Of a stretch of 64,000 bases of DNA, positions 10,938 through 18,184 are shown one piece after another. The notes beneath the pieces were generated by a model. That model was given only the letters and a program-made list of their open reading frames with translations. It made no database searches and had not been told where the DNA came from. Source of the stretch: Capnocytophaga leadbetteri (lineage in GTDB: Bacteria; Bacteroidota; Bacteroidia; Flavobacteriales; Flavobacteriaceae); assembly GCF_003054025.1 (NCBI RefSeq), contig NZ_QBKG01000001.1:310001-374000 (forward strand). The letters are read 5' to 3'. The position numbers were made by a program, and so were the translations under genes. Positions within the stretch are counted from its first letter, which is position 1. Every line of letters begins with the position of its first letter.

Positions 10938-10968
10938 CAAAGATACGCCAAAAATATTAACTACCAAA
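10938..10968 (-). promoter_or_regulatory. Promoter of the candidate small RNA
   Basis: TTTG-N19-TATCTTTG on the minus strand fits the -33/-7 consensus of the Bacteroidota housekeeping sigma factor. Confidence 0.6.
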
Positions 10969-10992
10969 TTTTTTATTAAAAAAATCTAAAAA

Positions 10993-11048
10993 ATTATTAT
11001 CATTATCTAAAAATACCTCTATTTGATGATGATAATAATGTATCTTTA
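10993..11048 (+). promoter_or_regulatory. Fur-like inverted repeat with a promoter-like box upstream of ric
   Basis: A 15-bp inverted repeat (10993-11007 and 11025-11039, one mismatch) is built from GATAAT-type hexamers that resemble Fur boxes. A TATCTTTA box at 11041-11048 follows directly. The region between 10961 and 11235 is otherwise AT-rich and holds no gene. Metal-dependent control of ric is an inference. Confidence 0.4.
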
Positions 11049-11203
11049 CCCCATTTATTATGATTTTTATATTTTAAAAAGCTCTTTTTAAGACAGAAAA
11101 CCTAAATAAACTGTTAAAATATTACTAAAACAGAAAAGTGTGTTAAAATTTGTTTTTCCCTTAAAAAAGACATCAAACACTTTTATATTTCTATATATTA
11201 TAG

Positions 11204-11211
11204 TATCTTTG
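11204..11211 (+). promoter_or_regulatory. -7 box of the ric promoter
   Basis: TATCTTTG lies 24 bases before the ric start codon. No clear -33 TTTG is visible at the usual spacing, which is compatible with activator-dependent expression. Confidence 0.55.
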
Positions 11212-11235
11212 CACCCAAAATAAAAAGTATTTATT

Positions 11236-11955
11236 ATGAGTTTAACTGATAAAACTATCGGACAAATAGTAGCTGACGACTTCCGTACAGCTGCCATATT
11301 CAAAAAACACGGTATCGACTTTTGCTGCAAAGGCGGTCGTACCATCGAAGAGGCGTGCGATAAAAAGGGCGTAGCTCCTAGTGCGCTTATCAATGAATTA
11401 GAGTCACTTCCTAAGGGAAATAGCAACGAGGTAGATGTACGCGATTGGCCGCTCGACCTGTTGGCTAATTATATCGTGCGCATTCACCACCAATACGTGC
11501 GCGATAAAACCCCTATGCTTTTGCAATTCCTCGATAAGCTATGCCGCGTACACGGCGAGCGTCACCCAGAGCTTTTTGAAATCAACCGTATTTTCAACGA
11601 AAGTGCTCGCGATTTAGCTTCTCACTTCCAAAAAGAAGAAAACGTACTTTTCCCTTTCATCGAGAGTTTAGTAAAAGCACAACAATCAGGCGAACCTTTG
11701 GGCGAAATCCACTTCGGTACAGTCGAAAACCCTATCGCTATGATGATGCACGAACACAGTGTTGAAGGCGACCGTTTCGAGGAAATCGTTAAGCTAACCA
11801 ATGGCTACACTCCACCAGCCGATGCTTGCAACACCTACAAGGTAACCTATGCTATGCTACAAGAGTTCGAACACGACCTCAATCGCCACATTCACTTAGA
11901 GAATAATATCCTATTCCCTAAAGCAATTGCCTTAGAAAAACAATTACGTGGTTAA
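11236..11955 (+). CDS. ric: Iron-sulfur cluster repair di-iron protein (Ric/ScdA/YtfE family)
   Basis: The 239-residue product has the N-terminal ScdA_N (DUF542) domain with the paired cysteines C30-C31 in GIDFCCKGG, followed by a hemerythrin-like four-helix domain. That domain carries the expected histidines and glutamates, including IHHQYV, LASHFQKEENVLFP, MMHEHSVEGD and FEHDLNRHIHLENN. Proteins of this family hold a non-haem di-iron centre and help repair iron-sulfur clusters damaged by nitric oxide or oxidants in the cytoplasm. The length is normal for the family. The gene stands alone, with a promoter-like box 24 bases upstream, a Fur-like inverted repeat further up and a strong terminator behind it. 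Confidence 0.93.
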   Translation: MSLTDKTIGQIVADDFRTAAIFKKHGIDFCCKGGRTIEEACDKKGVAPSALINELESLPKGNSNEVDVRDWPLDLLANYIVRIHHQYVRDKTPMLLQFLDKLCRVHGERHPELFEINRIFNESARDLASHFQKEENVLFPFIESLVKAQQSGEPLGEIHFGTVENPIAMMMHEHSVEGDRFEEIVKLTNGYTPPADACNTYKVTYAMLQEFEHDLNRHIHLENNILFPKAIALEKQLRG

Positions 11956-11972
11956 TTTAATAATTAACTAAC

Positions 11973-12011
11973 AAAAAAAGCTGTTCAGCACCTCGCTGAA
12001 CAGCTTTTTTT
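11973..12011. terminator. Bidirectional terminator between ric and rlmL
   Basis: A perfect stem built from GCTGTTCAGC and GCTGAACAGC with an ACCTC loop is flanked by A- and T-runs, so it can end both convergent transcripts. Heptamer repeats of the AATTCAN type follow at 12013-12043. Confidence 0.9.
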
Positions 12012-12041
12012 AATTCATAATTCATAATTTATAATTCAAAA

Positions 12042-13205
12042 TTAATCCTGAGAATATTTCGCTTTCTTACTACCCTCATACATCTTATACTGCACCAATC
12101 GACTCTCTAATTTCCCGTTAAAAAGCTTTATCTTGCGGGTAGGGCGCAATCCCACGTATTTCAGTCCCTCTAAGTTCGCAGTTATAAACCACGCTTCACT
12201 TTGCGGGTAGTGGTGCTTCAGCGTGCTGCCTATCGAGCCGTATAGCTGCTCCGTATCGCTTACTAATCGCTCGTTATAAGGCGGATTAAACACTATGTGC
12301 AGGGGTTTGTCCTTATCTTCTTTTTCAGTGCCAAAAAAGTCCCGTTGATATATTTTTATGTAGTCAGACAGATTCGCGTTCCTAAGGTTGTCTTTTGCTT
12401 TAGCTACTGCCGATGGCGCTTTGTCATAGCCTGTTATTTGGTAGTTAAATTCTCGTATTTTCTTAATACAACTGCTGAAGATTACGTTAAATAGATTTTC
12501 GTCATAATCTGACCAGCGTTCAAAAGCGAACTCTTTTCGGTGTATATTAGCCGGTATATTGCAGGCAATCATCGCAGCTTCTATCAGAAAGGTACCGCTG
12601 CCGCACATAGGGTCTAAAAAGTCACTTTGTCCTTCCCAGCCGCTTAGCAGCAAGATGCCCGCCGCCAATACTTCGTTGATGGGCGCAAGGTTGGTAGCCG
12701 TGCGGTAGCCACGTTGGTGCAATGACTCTCCCGAACTATCAAGCGATACAATCACCTCATTGCGCTGCACGTGTATGTGTATAGCCACATCAGGGTGCTG
12801 TACATCCACATTGGGGCGCTTACCCGTAGCATCGCGAAAAGCATCTACGATAGCGTCTTTAGCTCTAAGGGCTACGAACTGCGAGTGACTGAAAAGCTCT
12901 GTCTGTAGCGTTGCCGTCACGGCAAAAGTCTGCGTTACCCCTAAGTACTGCTGCCAGTTAAATTGGTAGAGTTTCTGGTAGTATTCCTTTTCGCTGCGTA
13001 TGTAAAAAGAAGCGATAGGTTTCAAAATTTTAAGGGCGGTACGCAAGCATAGGTTAGCCTTATACATAAAACCCTTGTCACCTTCAAATTGTACACTGCG
13101 CACCCCTTTGGTTACGTGCATCGCTCCTAGATTGCGCAATTCAGTAGCCAAAATATCTTCGAAGCCAAAGAAAGTTTTAGCTACCATCTTGTAATTTTTT
13201 TCCAT
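12042..13205 (-). CDS. rlmL: THUMP-domain 23S rRNA (guanine-N2) methyltransferase, RlmL/YcbY type
   Basis: The 387-residue protein has an N-terminal ferredoxin-like/THUMP region (about 1-160) and a C-terminal Rossmann methyltransferase fold. Visible motifs are the SAM-binding DPMCGSGTFLIEAA and the catalytic FNPPYNERL (NPPY, typical of N2-guanine or N6-adenine methylation). This corresponds to the N-terminal half of E. coli RlmL, which modifies 23S rRNA; the exact target here is inferred. It is transcribed away from sbcD from back-to-back promoters at 13223-13241, with a very short leader. Confidence 0.88.
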   Translation of the reverse strand: MEKNYKMVAKTFFGFEDILATELRNLGAMHVTKGVRSVQFEGDKGFMYKANLCLRTALKILKPIASFYIRSEKEYYQKLYQFNWQQYLGVTQTFAVTATLQTELFSHSQFVALRAKDAIVDAFRDATGKRPNVDVQHPDVAIHIHVQRNEVIVSLDSSGESLHQRGYRTATNLAPINEVLAAGILLLSGWEGQSDFLDPMCGSGTFLIEAAMIACNIPANIHRKEFAFERWSDYDENLFNVIFSSCIKKIREFNYQITGYDKAPSAVAKAKDNLRNANLSDYIKIYQRDFFGTEKEDKDKPLHIVFNPPYNERLVSDTEQLYGSIGSTLKHHYPQSEAWFITANLEGLKYVGLRPTRKIKLFNGKLESRLVQYKMYEGSKKAKYSQD

Positions 13206-13222
13206 AGATTTAAAATTATTGG

Positions 13223-13241
13223 CAAATATAAGCTATTTTTG
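13223..13241. promoter_or_regulatory. Back-to-back -7 boxes for rlmL and sbcD
   Basis: TATATTTG on the minus strand (13230-13223) faces rlmL, and TATTTTTG on the plus strand (13234-13241) faces sbcD, separated by three bases. Both genes would have short leaders. Confidence 0.6.
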
Positions 13242-13268
13242 CAATGTGAGAAAAAAAATAAGTAAAAA

Positions 13269-14495
13269 ATGAACTTTCTACATACCGCCGATTGGCATTT
13301 AGGACAAACGTTTTACCAGTACGACCGATATCAAGAGCACCAACATTTCTTAGAGTGGCTCTTGCAAACTATTGAAAAACAATCTACTGATGTGCTGCTT
13401 ATCAGTGGCGATGTCTTCGATACAGCCAACCCTTCTGTGGCGGCTACTAAACAGTTTTACCACTTCCTACATCAGGCTACCGAGCGCTTCCCTGCGCTTC
13501 AGATTGTGGCTATTGCCGGCAATCACGATTCTCCTGTACGGCTTGAGATGCCTGCGCCTCTATTAGAAAATACCCATATCCATCTGGTGGGCTACGTTAG
13601 GCGTACCGCCGATAAGCAAATAGATTATAACCGACTTATCCTGCCGCTTTTTAGCGGTGAAGAGGTCGCTGCTTATCTTCTGGCGGTGCCTTTCCTCCGT
13701 CTGGGCGATTACCCTAAAAATGAAGAAAACCCTGCCGATTACGCGCAAGGGGTAGCGGCTTTTTATACTGAAATTACCCGCCAAGCAGTCGCCATAGCAC
13801 AAGGCAAACCGCTTATCGCTATGGGACATTTGCACGCTTCAGGAGCTGAAATCAATGATGACGACACTGCCGAGCGACCTATCATCGGCGGCATAGAAAG
13901 CATCAGTACGGCCAACTTCCCTGACGCATTGCAATACGTAGCTTTGGGGCATATCCACAAGGCGCAAGCACTGGGCGGTACTACCCATATCAGGTATGCC
14001 GGCAGTCCTATACCGCTTTCGTTTGCCGAAAAACATTATGAGCATCAAGTGATTGCTTTTTCTTTGGAAGAAGGAAAAGTGCAGCATATCGAGTCTTTAC
14101 CTATACCGCTGCACACGCCTCTGCTTAGCATTCCTGATACCTACCGACCTACAGAAGAGGTACTCAATGCCCTTATGGAGCTACCCGATGCCGCTCCAAC
14201 CGATAACATTCCTTATCTCGAAGTGAAAGTATTGTTAAACGAACCTGCACCCGAACTCAAGAGCAGTATTTTCAGAGCGATAGCTCATAAGCAAGTGCGT
14301 TTAGCACGCATTGATGTCCGTTATCTTCACGCGGCAGCTGTTGCTGCTGACGCACTTCAGAGCGAACTCACCCTCCGCGATTTACAGCCCGTAGAGGTAT
14401 TAGAGCGGGTTTACCAAAACAAATACCACGAAGACCTACCCACCACTTACCGCACCCTCTTTGAAGAAGCCCTACATTCAATTGATAATTCATAA
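13269..14495 (+). CDS. sbcD: Nuclease SbcCD subunit D
   Basis: The 408-residue protein is a calcineurin-like metallophosphoesterase of the SbcD/Mre11 family. Metal-binding motifs are in order: TADWHLGQ (D8, H10), ISGDVFD (D48), AGNHDS, MGHLHASG and LGHIHKAQ. The C-terminal part (about 280-400) matches the family's capping domain. With the SMC-like ATPase SbcC it cleaves hairpins and processes double-strand ends. The usual partner sbcC is not next to it: repeats and the Rhs remnant follow instead. Its own promoter lies at 13234-13241. Confidence 0.93.
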   Translation: MNFLHTADWHLGQTFYQYDRYQEHQHFLEWLLQTIEKQSTDVLLISGDVFDTANPSVAATKQFYHFLHQATERFPALQIVAIAGNHDSPVRLEMPAPLLENTHIHLVGYVRRTADKQIDYNRLILPLFSGEEVAAYLLAVPFLRLGDYPKNEENPADYAQGVAAFYTEITRQAVAIAQGKPLIAMGHLHASGAEINDDDTAERPIIGGIESISTANFPDALQYVALGHIHKAQALGGTTHIRYAGSPIPLSFAEKHYEHQVIAFSLEEGKVQHIESLPIPLHTPLLSIPDTYRPTEEVLNALMELPDAAPTDNIPYLEVKVLLNEPAPELKSSIFRAIAHKQVRLARIDVRYLHAAAVAADALQSELTLRDLQPVEVLERVYQNKYHEDLPTTYRTLFEEALHSIDNS

Positions 14496-14643
14496 TTACA
14501 GCCTAATGTGGGGCTAATTTTGATACGCCAATTCTCTCCCCGTCCTACAAGTCCCATAATCGCCCGTGTGGCTCACACCCCATTGCTCCCATAATTGCCC
14601 GTGCTTTCACAATTCAAAATTCAGAATTCAAAATTCATAATTC
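14496..14643. repeat. Non-coding stretch with heptamer repeats
   Basis: No gene is visible. It contains AATTCAN heptamers at about 14484-14500 and 14608-14642, and two copies of the block CTCTCCCCGTCC at either end of a stretch with an imperfect direct repeat (CCCATAATCGCCCGTG and CCCATAATTGCCCGTG). Confidence 0.6.
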
Positions 14644-14648
14644 TCTCC

Positions 14649-14840
14649 CCGTCCCACCTGTCCCACTTGTCTCACCTGTCCCACTTGTCTCACCTGTCCC
14701 ACTCGTCCCACCTGTCCCACTTGTCTCATCTGTCCCAGCCCTCTTAGCCTTCCCATTCCTCCCACCAGTCGAATCCTTCCCACACGTCCCACCTGTCGTC
14801 CCACTTGTCTCACCCGTCCCACCCGTCCCACCCGTCCCAC
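14649..14840. repeat. 9-bp minisatellite
   Basis: A degenerate tandem array with unit CAC-YTG-TCY runs for about 190 bases, with a less regular middle part. It is flanked on both sides by AATTCAN heptamers (14608-14642 and 14841-14880). Minus-strand frames through it would give low-complexity Gly/Val/Arg or Gly/Thr peptides and are not believed to be genes. From 14881 to 14996 there is AT-rich sequence with nothing recognisable. Confidence 0.85.
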
Positions 14841-14996
14841 AATTCATAATTCAAAATTCATAATTCAAAATTCACAATTTCCCTCGCACTATTTAGAACG
14901 CATTATAGACTTGAAAAACACTTATCTCTATGGTATATAAAGAAAAATAGCAGGGCAATTCTTTTGTATTATATTGATTAATAAGCTATTGAAATT

Positions 14997-15443
14997 TTAA
15001 CAACACATCTGATACATTACCGAATTATTTTTATGGCTAGGCAATAATAAAGGCTCTTTTAACATCTCTTCATATAGATTTTGCCATAATGCCACTTTAC
15101 CCAATTCCTCTTGGTATTCAGAAATTAACTTATTATAGTATTTATCTAACATTTTTATGTTAGACTTTCTGTCAATTTTACCTGATTTATTATCTGCATA
15201 ATAGAGCCAGTCATACATTAAATCATTAAAAATTATCTCTCCAAAAGGTGTTAAATCATCCTCATAGATAGTTGTATTAATAATTAATTTACCTTTTTTA
15301 TTAAATGGGTGTATTTTTAATAATTTTTTATCACAGGCAAATTGCAATAAATTTGAAAAAATTACTATCAGATCATCTTTTTGATCTTTCATTGGGAATG
15401 ATTTTAGCATTCTCGATATACTAATTATAAATTTATGTTTCAT
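14997..15443 (-). CDS. Candidate immunity protein for the Rhs toxin
   Basis: No family is recognised. The start at 15443 (MKHKFI) is chosen because it lies 7 bases after the stop of the toxin-bearing Rhs frame; this gives 148 residues. A longer frame to 15506 would overlap the toxin. The product is rich in Lys, Leu, Asp and Tyr, has no signal peptide or membrane segment and looks cytoplasmic. A small unknown gene directly behind a variable Rhs C-terminus is the standard position of an immunity gene, and that context is the whole basis for the call. Base composition is more AT-rich than the flanking core genes, which fits horizontal transfer. Confidence 0.6.
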   Translation of the reverse strand: MKHKFIISISRMLKSFPMKDQKDDLIVIFSNLLQFACDKKLLKIHPFNKKGKLIINTTIYEDDLTPFGEIIFNDLMYDWLYYADNKSGKIDRKSNIKMLDKYYNKLISEYQEELGKVALWQNLYEEMLKEPLLLPSHKNNSVMYQMCC

Positions 15444-15450
15444 CTCTAAG

Positions 15451-16270
15451 TTATCGTATTCTAATAATTTGTGTCGGAACATTTGATATATCAACAAGAT
15501 TACCATTTTTATCTTTTACAAAAGTACCTCCATTTGCTCTAATAGCATTCTCTTTCGTTATTTGAGGTACTTTGTTTGATGTTTTACTTGTAACTTCATA
15601 AGACTTTATGGCATTACCTTTATCATCTAATATAATGAAATCAATACGTCTTCCTGTTCCTCTATGTGTTACTTTATTTCCATTAGCATCTAGTAATGTT
15701 CTTTCTGTTAATACTCTATCCTTTCCATGAATTTCTTCTAAGATTCTTCTTAATGTATCCTCTCTACGCAATCCTTCTTGTTTGTTTTTAATACAATCCA
15801 ACCCAAACACATCCACCCACCAATTGCTATCCTTCACATACCCATACAAAGTAGGGTTTCCTCCAGCAAGACCTATTGGGTCTTGTGAAATATAAGCCCC
15901 TGTCGGCGAATAATACCTAAACCTATTATAAGCAAGTTTAGTTTCAAAATCATAGTACTGCCCTTGGTAAAGGAATGGTATAAATGGGCGTACGTCATCT
16001 CCTAAAGAGGAGGCTTTAATTTTTCTTTTTACCCGTCCATATATATCTAACTGTCGATTCCAAACCTCCATTCCATCGCTATCAATAGCGAGTATAGGCG
16101 TACCGAGATGGTCGCTAATGATAGAGTAGGCTTTACCGTTTACTAACTTCGCTGTAGGCACAAAACCCTCAAAGACCAACTAGTAAGCTCGGTGTTTTCG
16201 GAGTTGTCTTTCTTAAAGGTCTCGTGCAGGAGCACATTCCCGTCCCATACAAAACGGAAGGTGGAAGCCA
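15451..16270 (-). pseudogene. Rhs C-terminal fragment with candidate nuclease toxin, frameshifted
   Basis: The downstream frame (15451-16179, 242 codons from a TTG) shows the Rhs core end: SDHLGTP, YYSPTGAYISQDPIGLAGG and VDVFGLD (residue 127). Residues about 130-242 are a distinct C-terminal domain with RRIDFII (D180), then EVTSKT (E195, K199) and QITKE, a pattern compatible with a PD-(D/E)xK nuclease toxin. Upstream, 16176-16270 in another frame still encodes typical Rhs sequence (RFVWDGNVLLHE to NTELTSW), and one missing base near 16176 joins the two. The rest of the Rhs gene is absent; a fragment of another gene abuts it. Whether the toxin is expressed is unknown. Confidence 0.75.
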
Positions 16271-16272
16271 CG

Positions 16273-16289
16273 GCGTTTTTCTAAACGCC
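16273..16289. repeat. Short hairpin at the junction of the Rhs and antitoxin fragments
   Basis: GGCGTTT and AAACGCC arms around a short spacer lie exactly where the two gene fragments meet, and include the stop codon of the antitoxin-like fragment. Confidence 0.4.
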
Positions 16290-16376
16290 TACCGATTGAA
16301 TTCCTTCCCAAGTAATGCCCTTTTCTTTTAAGTTCTTCTCAAAGTTCGCTAACTTATTGTAGAACTCAACTACATC
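16281..16376 (-). pseudogene. Fragment of the small antitoxin-like gene found at 18002
   Basis: The frame from 16376 to the stop at 16281 has 31 codons and no start. Its first 27 codons match codons of the 18002-18184 gene (DVIEFYNKLANF region) at 71 of 81 bases by hand count. After ITWEGIQ it diverges into unrelated sequence and stops. Just upstream the frame runs into a stop within a CTAGCGA heptamer array. Confidence 0.75.
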
Positions 16377-16406
16377 TAGCGACTAGCGACTAGCGACTAG
16401 CGACTA
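16376..16406. repeat. CTAGCGA heptamer array
   Basis: Four tandem 7-bp units. The last codons and the stop codon of the minus-strand lipoprotein gene 16397-17119 fall inside it. A related array is at 24857-24889. Confidence 0.8.
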
Positions 16407-17119
16407 ATACCCCCTTTTTTCTCTTCAAACCCTGCTTTTTTCAGTTCGGGCGACAGAAAATCGTAATGGTTTACCCCGTATAGCAGTATAATCTTCTTAT
16501 GAGGGGTCGCCAGCAGCGTCGCCAAAAGGTAGTCATCGCGATAGGTGCGCAAGAATAGCCGACTATACTCCTTGTATTGCTTGCAGTTGTATTTTGCATT
16601 GGGCGGCGTAGCGTAGTCGCAGCTGTCCAGCACTATAGGCGAGTGGTCAGCCTCTATTTGCGCCACTAACTGACGCATATTCAGGTCTACTCTAAAATCC
16701 TTACTGAGGTCAATGCCGGTATTCTCTTCACTCTGACGGGTATAACTGTCAAACCCTTTTTTAAAAGGCGAAGTCTCATTGTTTTTATCCGTATAGATGC
16801 CTTTGAAGTGAAATCCCGTTATTTTCCGCACTTTCAGTAGCAAAGTATCCTGCAAAAGCGAATCTGAAGTGCCATAAGTCAGCTTTTCGTAGTATATTTT
16901 ATAGCCTTCATTGCGTTTTTGGGTCACGAACTGCTTAATTTGTTCATAAAATTCAGGCTGTCCTAAGTGAATCATCGGTATATAGACGATTTCCTTGTCA
17001 TTTTTGGTGAATACTACTGCCTTTTTAAACGGATTTTTCTCCTTAAAGCTAATAAAAGAGGAACTACACCCTCCTAACAGCAACACTCCACAGAGGAGCA
17101 TCAAAAAGTTTTTTGTCAT
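16397..17119 (-). CDS. TraB/GumN-like lipoprotein
   Basis: The 240-residue product starts with a lipoprotein signal peptide (MTKNFLMLLCGVLLLGGCSS, lipidation Cys18). The remainder resembles the TraB/GumN/Tiki fold: YIPMIHLGQPEFYEQ near the start, a central variable part, and ILLYGVNHYDFL near the end, where conserved His residues of the family sit. Some family members are proteases, but none has been tied to this sequence; function here is unknown. The last residues (GGISR) are encoded by the heptamer array. A minus-strand TACTTTTG box at 17170-17163 is its probable promoter. Confidence 0.65.
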   Translation of the reverse strand: MTKNFLMLLCGVLLLGGCSSSFISFKEKNPFKKAVVFTKNDKEIVYIPMIHLGQPEFYEQIKQFVTQKRNEGYKIYYEKLTYGTSDSLLQDTLLLKVRKITGFHFKGIYTDKNNETSPFKKGFDSYTRQSEENTGIDLSKDFRVDLNMRQLVAQIEADHSPIVLDSCDYATPPNAKYNCKQYKEYSRLFLRTYRDDYLLATLLATPHKKIILLYGVNHYDFLSPELKKAGFEEKKGGISR

Positions 17120-17162
17120 AGTTTTTTTGTTATAATTTCTTTATTTGAAAATAATGAAGCAG

Positions 17163-17199
17163 CAAAAGTATAAAAAATAATTAAGAATTCTTACCTTTG
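17163..17199. promoter_or_regulatory. Divergent -7 boxes for the TraB-like and CYTH genes
   Basis: TACTTTTG on the minus strand (17170-17163) and TACCTTTG on the plus strand (17192-17199). The plus-strand transcript would carry a leader of about 215 bases containing an 11-bp array and a G-rich repeat before the CYTH gene. Confidence 0.5.
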
Positions 17200-17234
17200 C
17201 CCCACAGAAAAAATTTCTAAATACACTTACCCTA

Positions 17235-17322
17235 TACAAACGATATAGGAACGATACAGGAACGATATAGGAAGAGCGAACGATTAGCGAACAATTAGCG
17301 AAGTACAAACGTCTAATTATGA
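17235..17322. repeat. 11-bp tandem array, about eight units
   Basis: Degenerate 11-bp units (type TAGGAACGATA, drifting to AACAATTAGCG) keep strict 11-base spacing. It lies between a plus-strand promoter and the CYTH gene. Confidence 0.75.
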
Positions 17323-17336
17323 TGCTCGTGTATGGG

Positions 17337-17369
17337 CTCCCCCTTTGAAGGGGGCAGGGGGGATGTTTA
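17337..17369. repeat. G/C-run hairpin repeat, copy 1
   Basis: CCCCCTTTGAAGGGGG with a following G-run. A relative lies at 22305-22336 and an interrupted one at 61491-61545. Confidence 0.65.
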
Positions 17370-17421
17370 TTTTAAATAGGAGATGTTTATTTGAAGGGAA
17401 TGTCTAATTAATATTAAAAAA

Positions 17422-17895
17422 ATGCCACAAGAGATAGAACGAAAATTCAAAGTAAAAAACGATACTTACAAAGCCCTTGCTACGCATAAGATGCGCCTCA
17501 CGCAGGGGTATTTAAGCTCCGTGCCAGAGCGCACGGTGCGCATACGCCTCAAGGGGGACGAGGCTTTTATCACCGTAAAGGGCAAAACCAATGCGGCAGG
17601 TACTACTCGTTTCGAGTGGGAAAAGCCTATAAGCGTAGCCGAAGCGCAGCAGCTGCTCGCTCTTTGCGAATCAGGCATTATCGATAAAACCCGCTATCTG
17701 GTGCCCAATCGCGACACTACCATCGAGGTAGATGAGTTTCACGGCGACAATGAGGGCTTGTTAATCGCCGAGATAGAGCTCCCTGCAGAAGATACCCCTT
17801 TTCACCACCCCGACTGGTTAGGCGAGGAAGTCACTGCCGACCCAAGGTACTACAATGCAATGCTCACCCACCACCCTTACAAAAAATGGCACTAA
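17422..17895 (+). CDS. CYTH domain protein (triphosphate tunnel family)
   Basis: The 157-residue protein begins with the family's ExExK signature (MPQEIERKFKV) and has the expected alternating charged strands: RLTQGYLS, TVRIRLKGD, FITVKGK, RFEWEKPI, KTRYLVP, TIEVDEFHGDNEGL and IAEIELP. CYTH proteins bind triphosphates in a beta tunnel; bacterial stand-alone members are mostly inorganic triphosphatases or related hydrolases. The substrate here cannot be told from sequence. The length is normal for the single-domain form. Confidence 0.9.
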   Translation: MPQEIERKFKVKNDTYKALATHKMRLTQGYLSSVPERTVRIRLKGDEAFITVKGKTNAAGTTRFEWEKPISVAEAQQLLALCESGIIDKTRYLVPNRDTTIEVDEFHGDNEGLLIAEIELPAEDTPFHHPDWLGEEVTADPRYYNAMLTHHPYKKWH

Positions 17896-17920
17896 AGGCT
17901 GCCAATCCAAAATAATTTCG

Positions 17921-17928
17921 TACTTTTG
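17921..17928 (+). promoter_or_regulatory. -7 box upstream of the GNAT/antitoxin-like pair
   Basis: TACTTTTG about 75 bases before the first gene of the pair. The leader contains an octamer array. Confidence 0.5.
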
Positions 17929-17940
17929 CAAAAATAATCA

Positions 17941-18001
17941 GCAAATTGCCACATCGGCAAATCAGCTAATCGGCAAATTGACAAATCGACAAATTGATAT
18001 T
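17941..18001. repeat. 8-bp tandem array in the leader of the GNAT pair
   Basis: Units such as GGCAAATC, AGCTAATC, GACAAATC and GACAAATT repeat every 8 bases up to the start codon of the small gene. A shorter relative lies after the GNAT gene (18728-18762). Confidence 0.75.
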
Positions 18002-18184
18002 ATGGCAAGAGATATTTTACCAACTCCCATATTAGAGGGAAAAGATGTAATTGAGTTCTACAATAAGTTAGCAAACTTTAAAGAGAATTTAAAGAAAAAA
18101 GGCATTACTTGGGAAGTAATTCAAGAAGATGCAAAACGTTTAAAATCAATTTTTAAAGAAAACCCAGATGTTGAAAAAGAATAG
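18002..18184 (+). CDS. Small antitoxin-like protein upstream of a GNAT gene
   Basis: Start 18002 is chosen over an upstream in-frame start at 17855, which would read through the CYTH gene end and the repeat array. The product is 60 residues, highly charged (Lys/Glu rich) and mostly helical, with the motif FYNKLANFKENLKKKGITWE. It overlaps the GNAT gene by 17 bases, so the two are probably co-translated. A small charged gene overlapping a GNAT gene is the layout of GNAT-type toxin-antitoxin modules; the antitoxin role is inferred from that. A truncated copy exists at 16281-16376. Confidence 0.65.
   Translation: MARDILPTPILEGKDVIEFYNKLANFKENLKKKGITWEVIQEDAKRLKSIFKENPDVEKE

Noticed and set aside
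10856-10960. 34-codon plus-strand reading frame starting MKKTFCLC
   Set aside because: It has no promoter or convincing ribosome-binding site and lies opposite a better-supported minus-strand transcript.
14649-14840. CRISPR array
   Set aside because: Units are 9 bases with no spacers, and no cas genes are present.
14628-14847. Two overlapping minus-strand frames of about 70 codons with Gly/Val/Arg and Gly/Thr repeats
   Set aside because: They only read through the 9-bp minisatellite; any frame of such an array stays open. No promoter or start signal supports them.
16281-17119. Programmed frameshift joining the Rhs frames
   Set aside because: No slippery heptamer or downstream structure is visible at 16176, and the upstream Rhs gene is truncated anyway, so a simple decay mutation is more likely.
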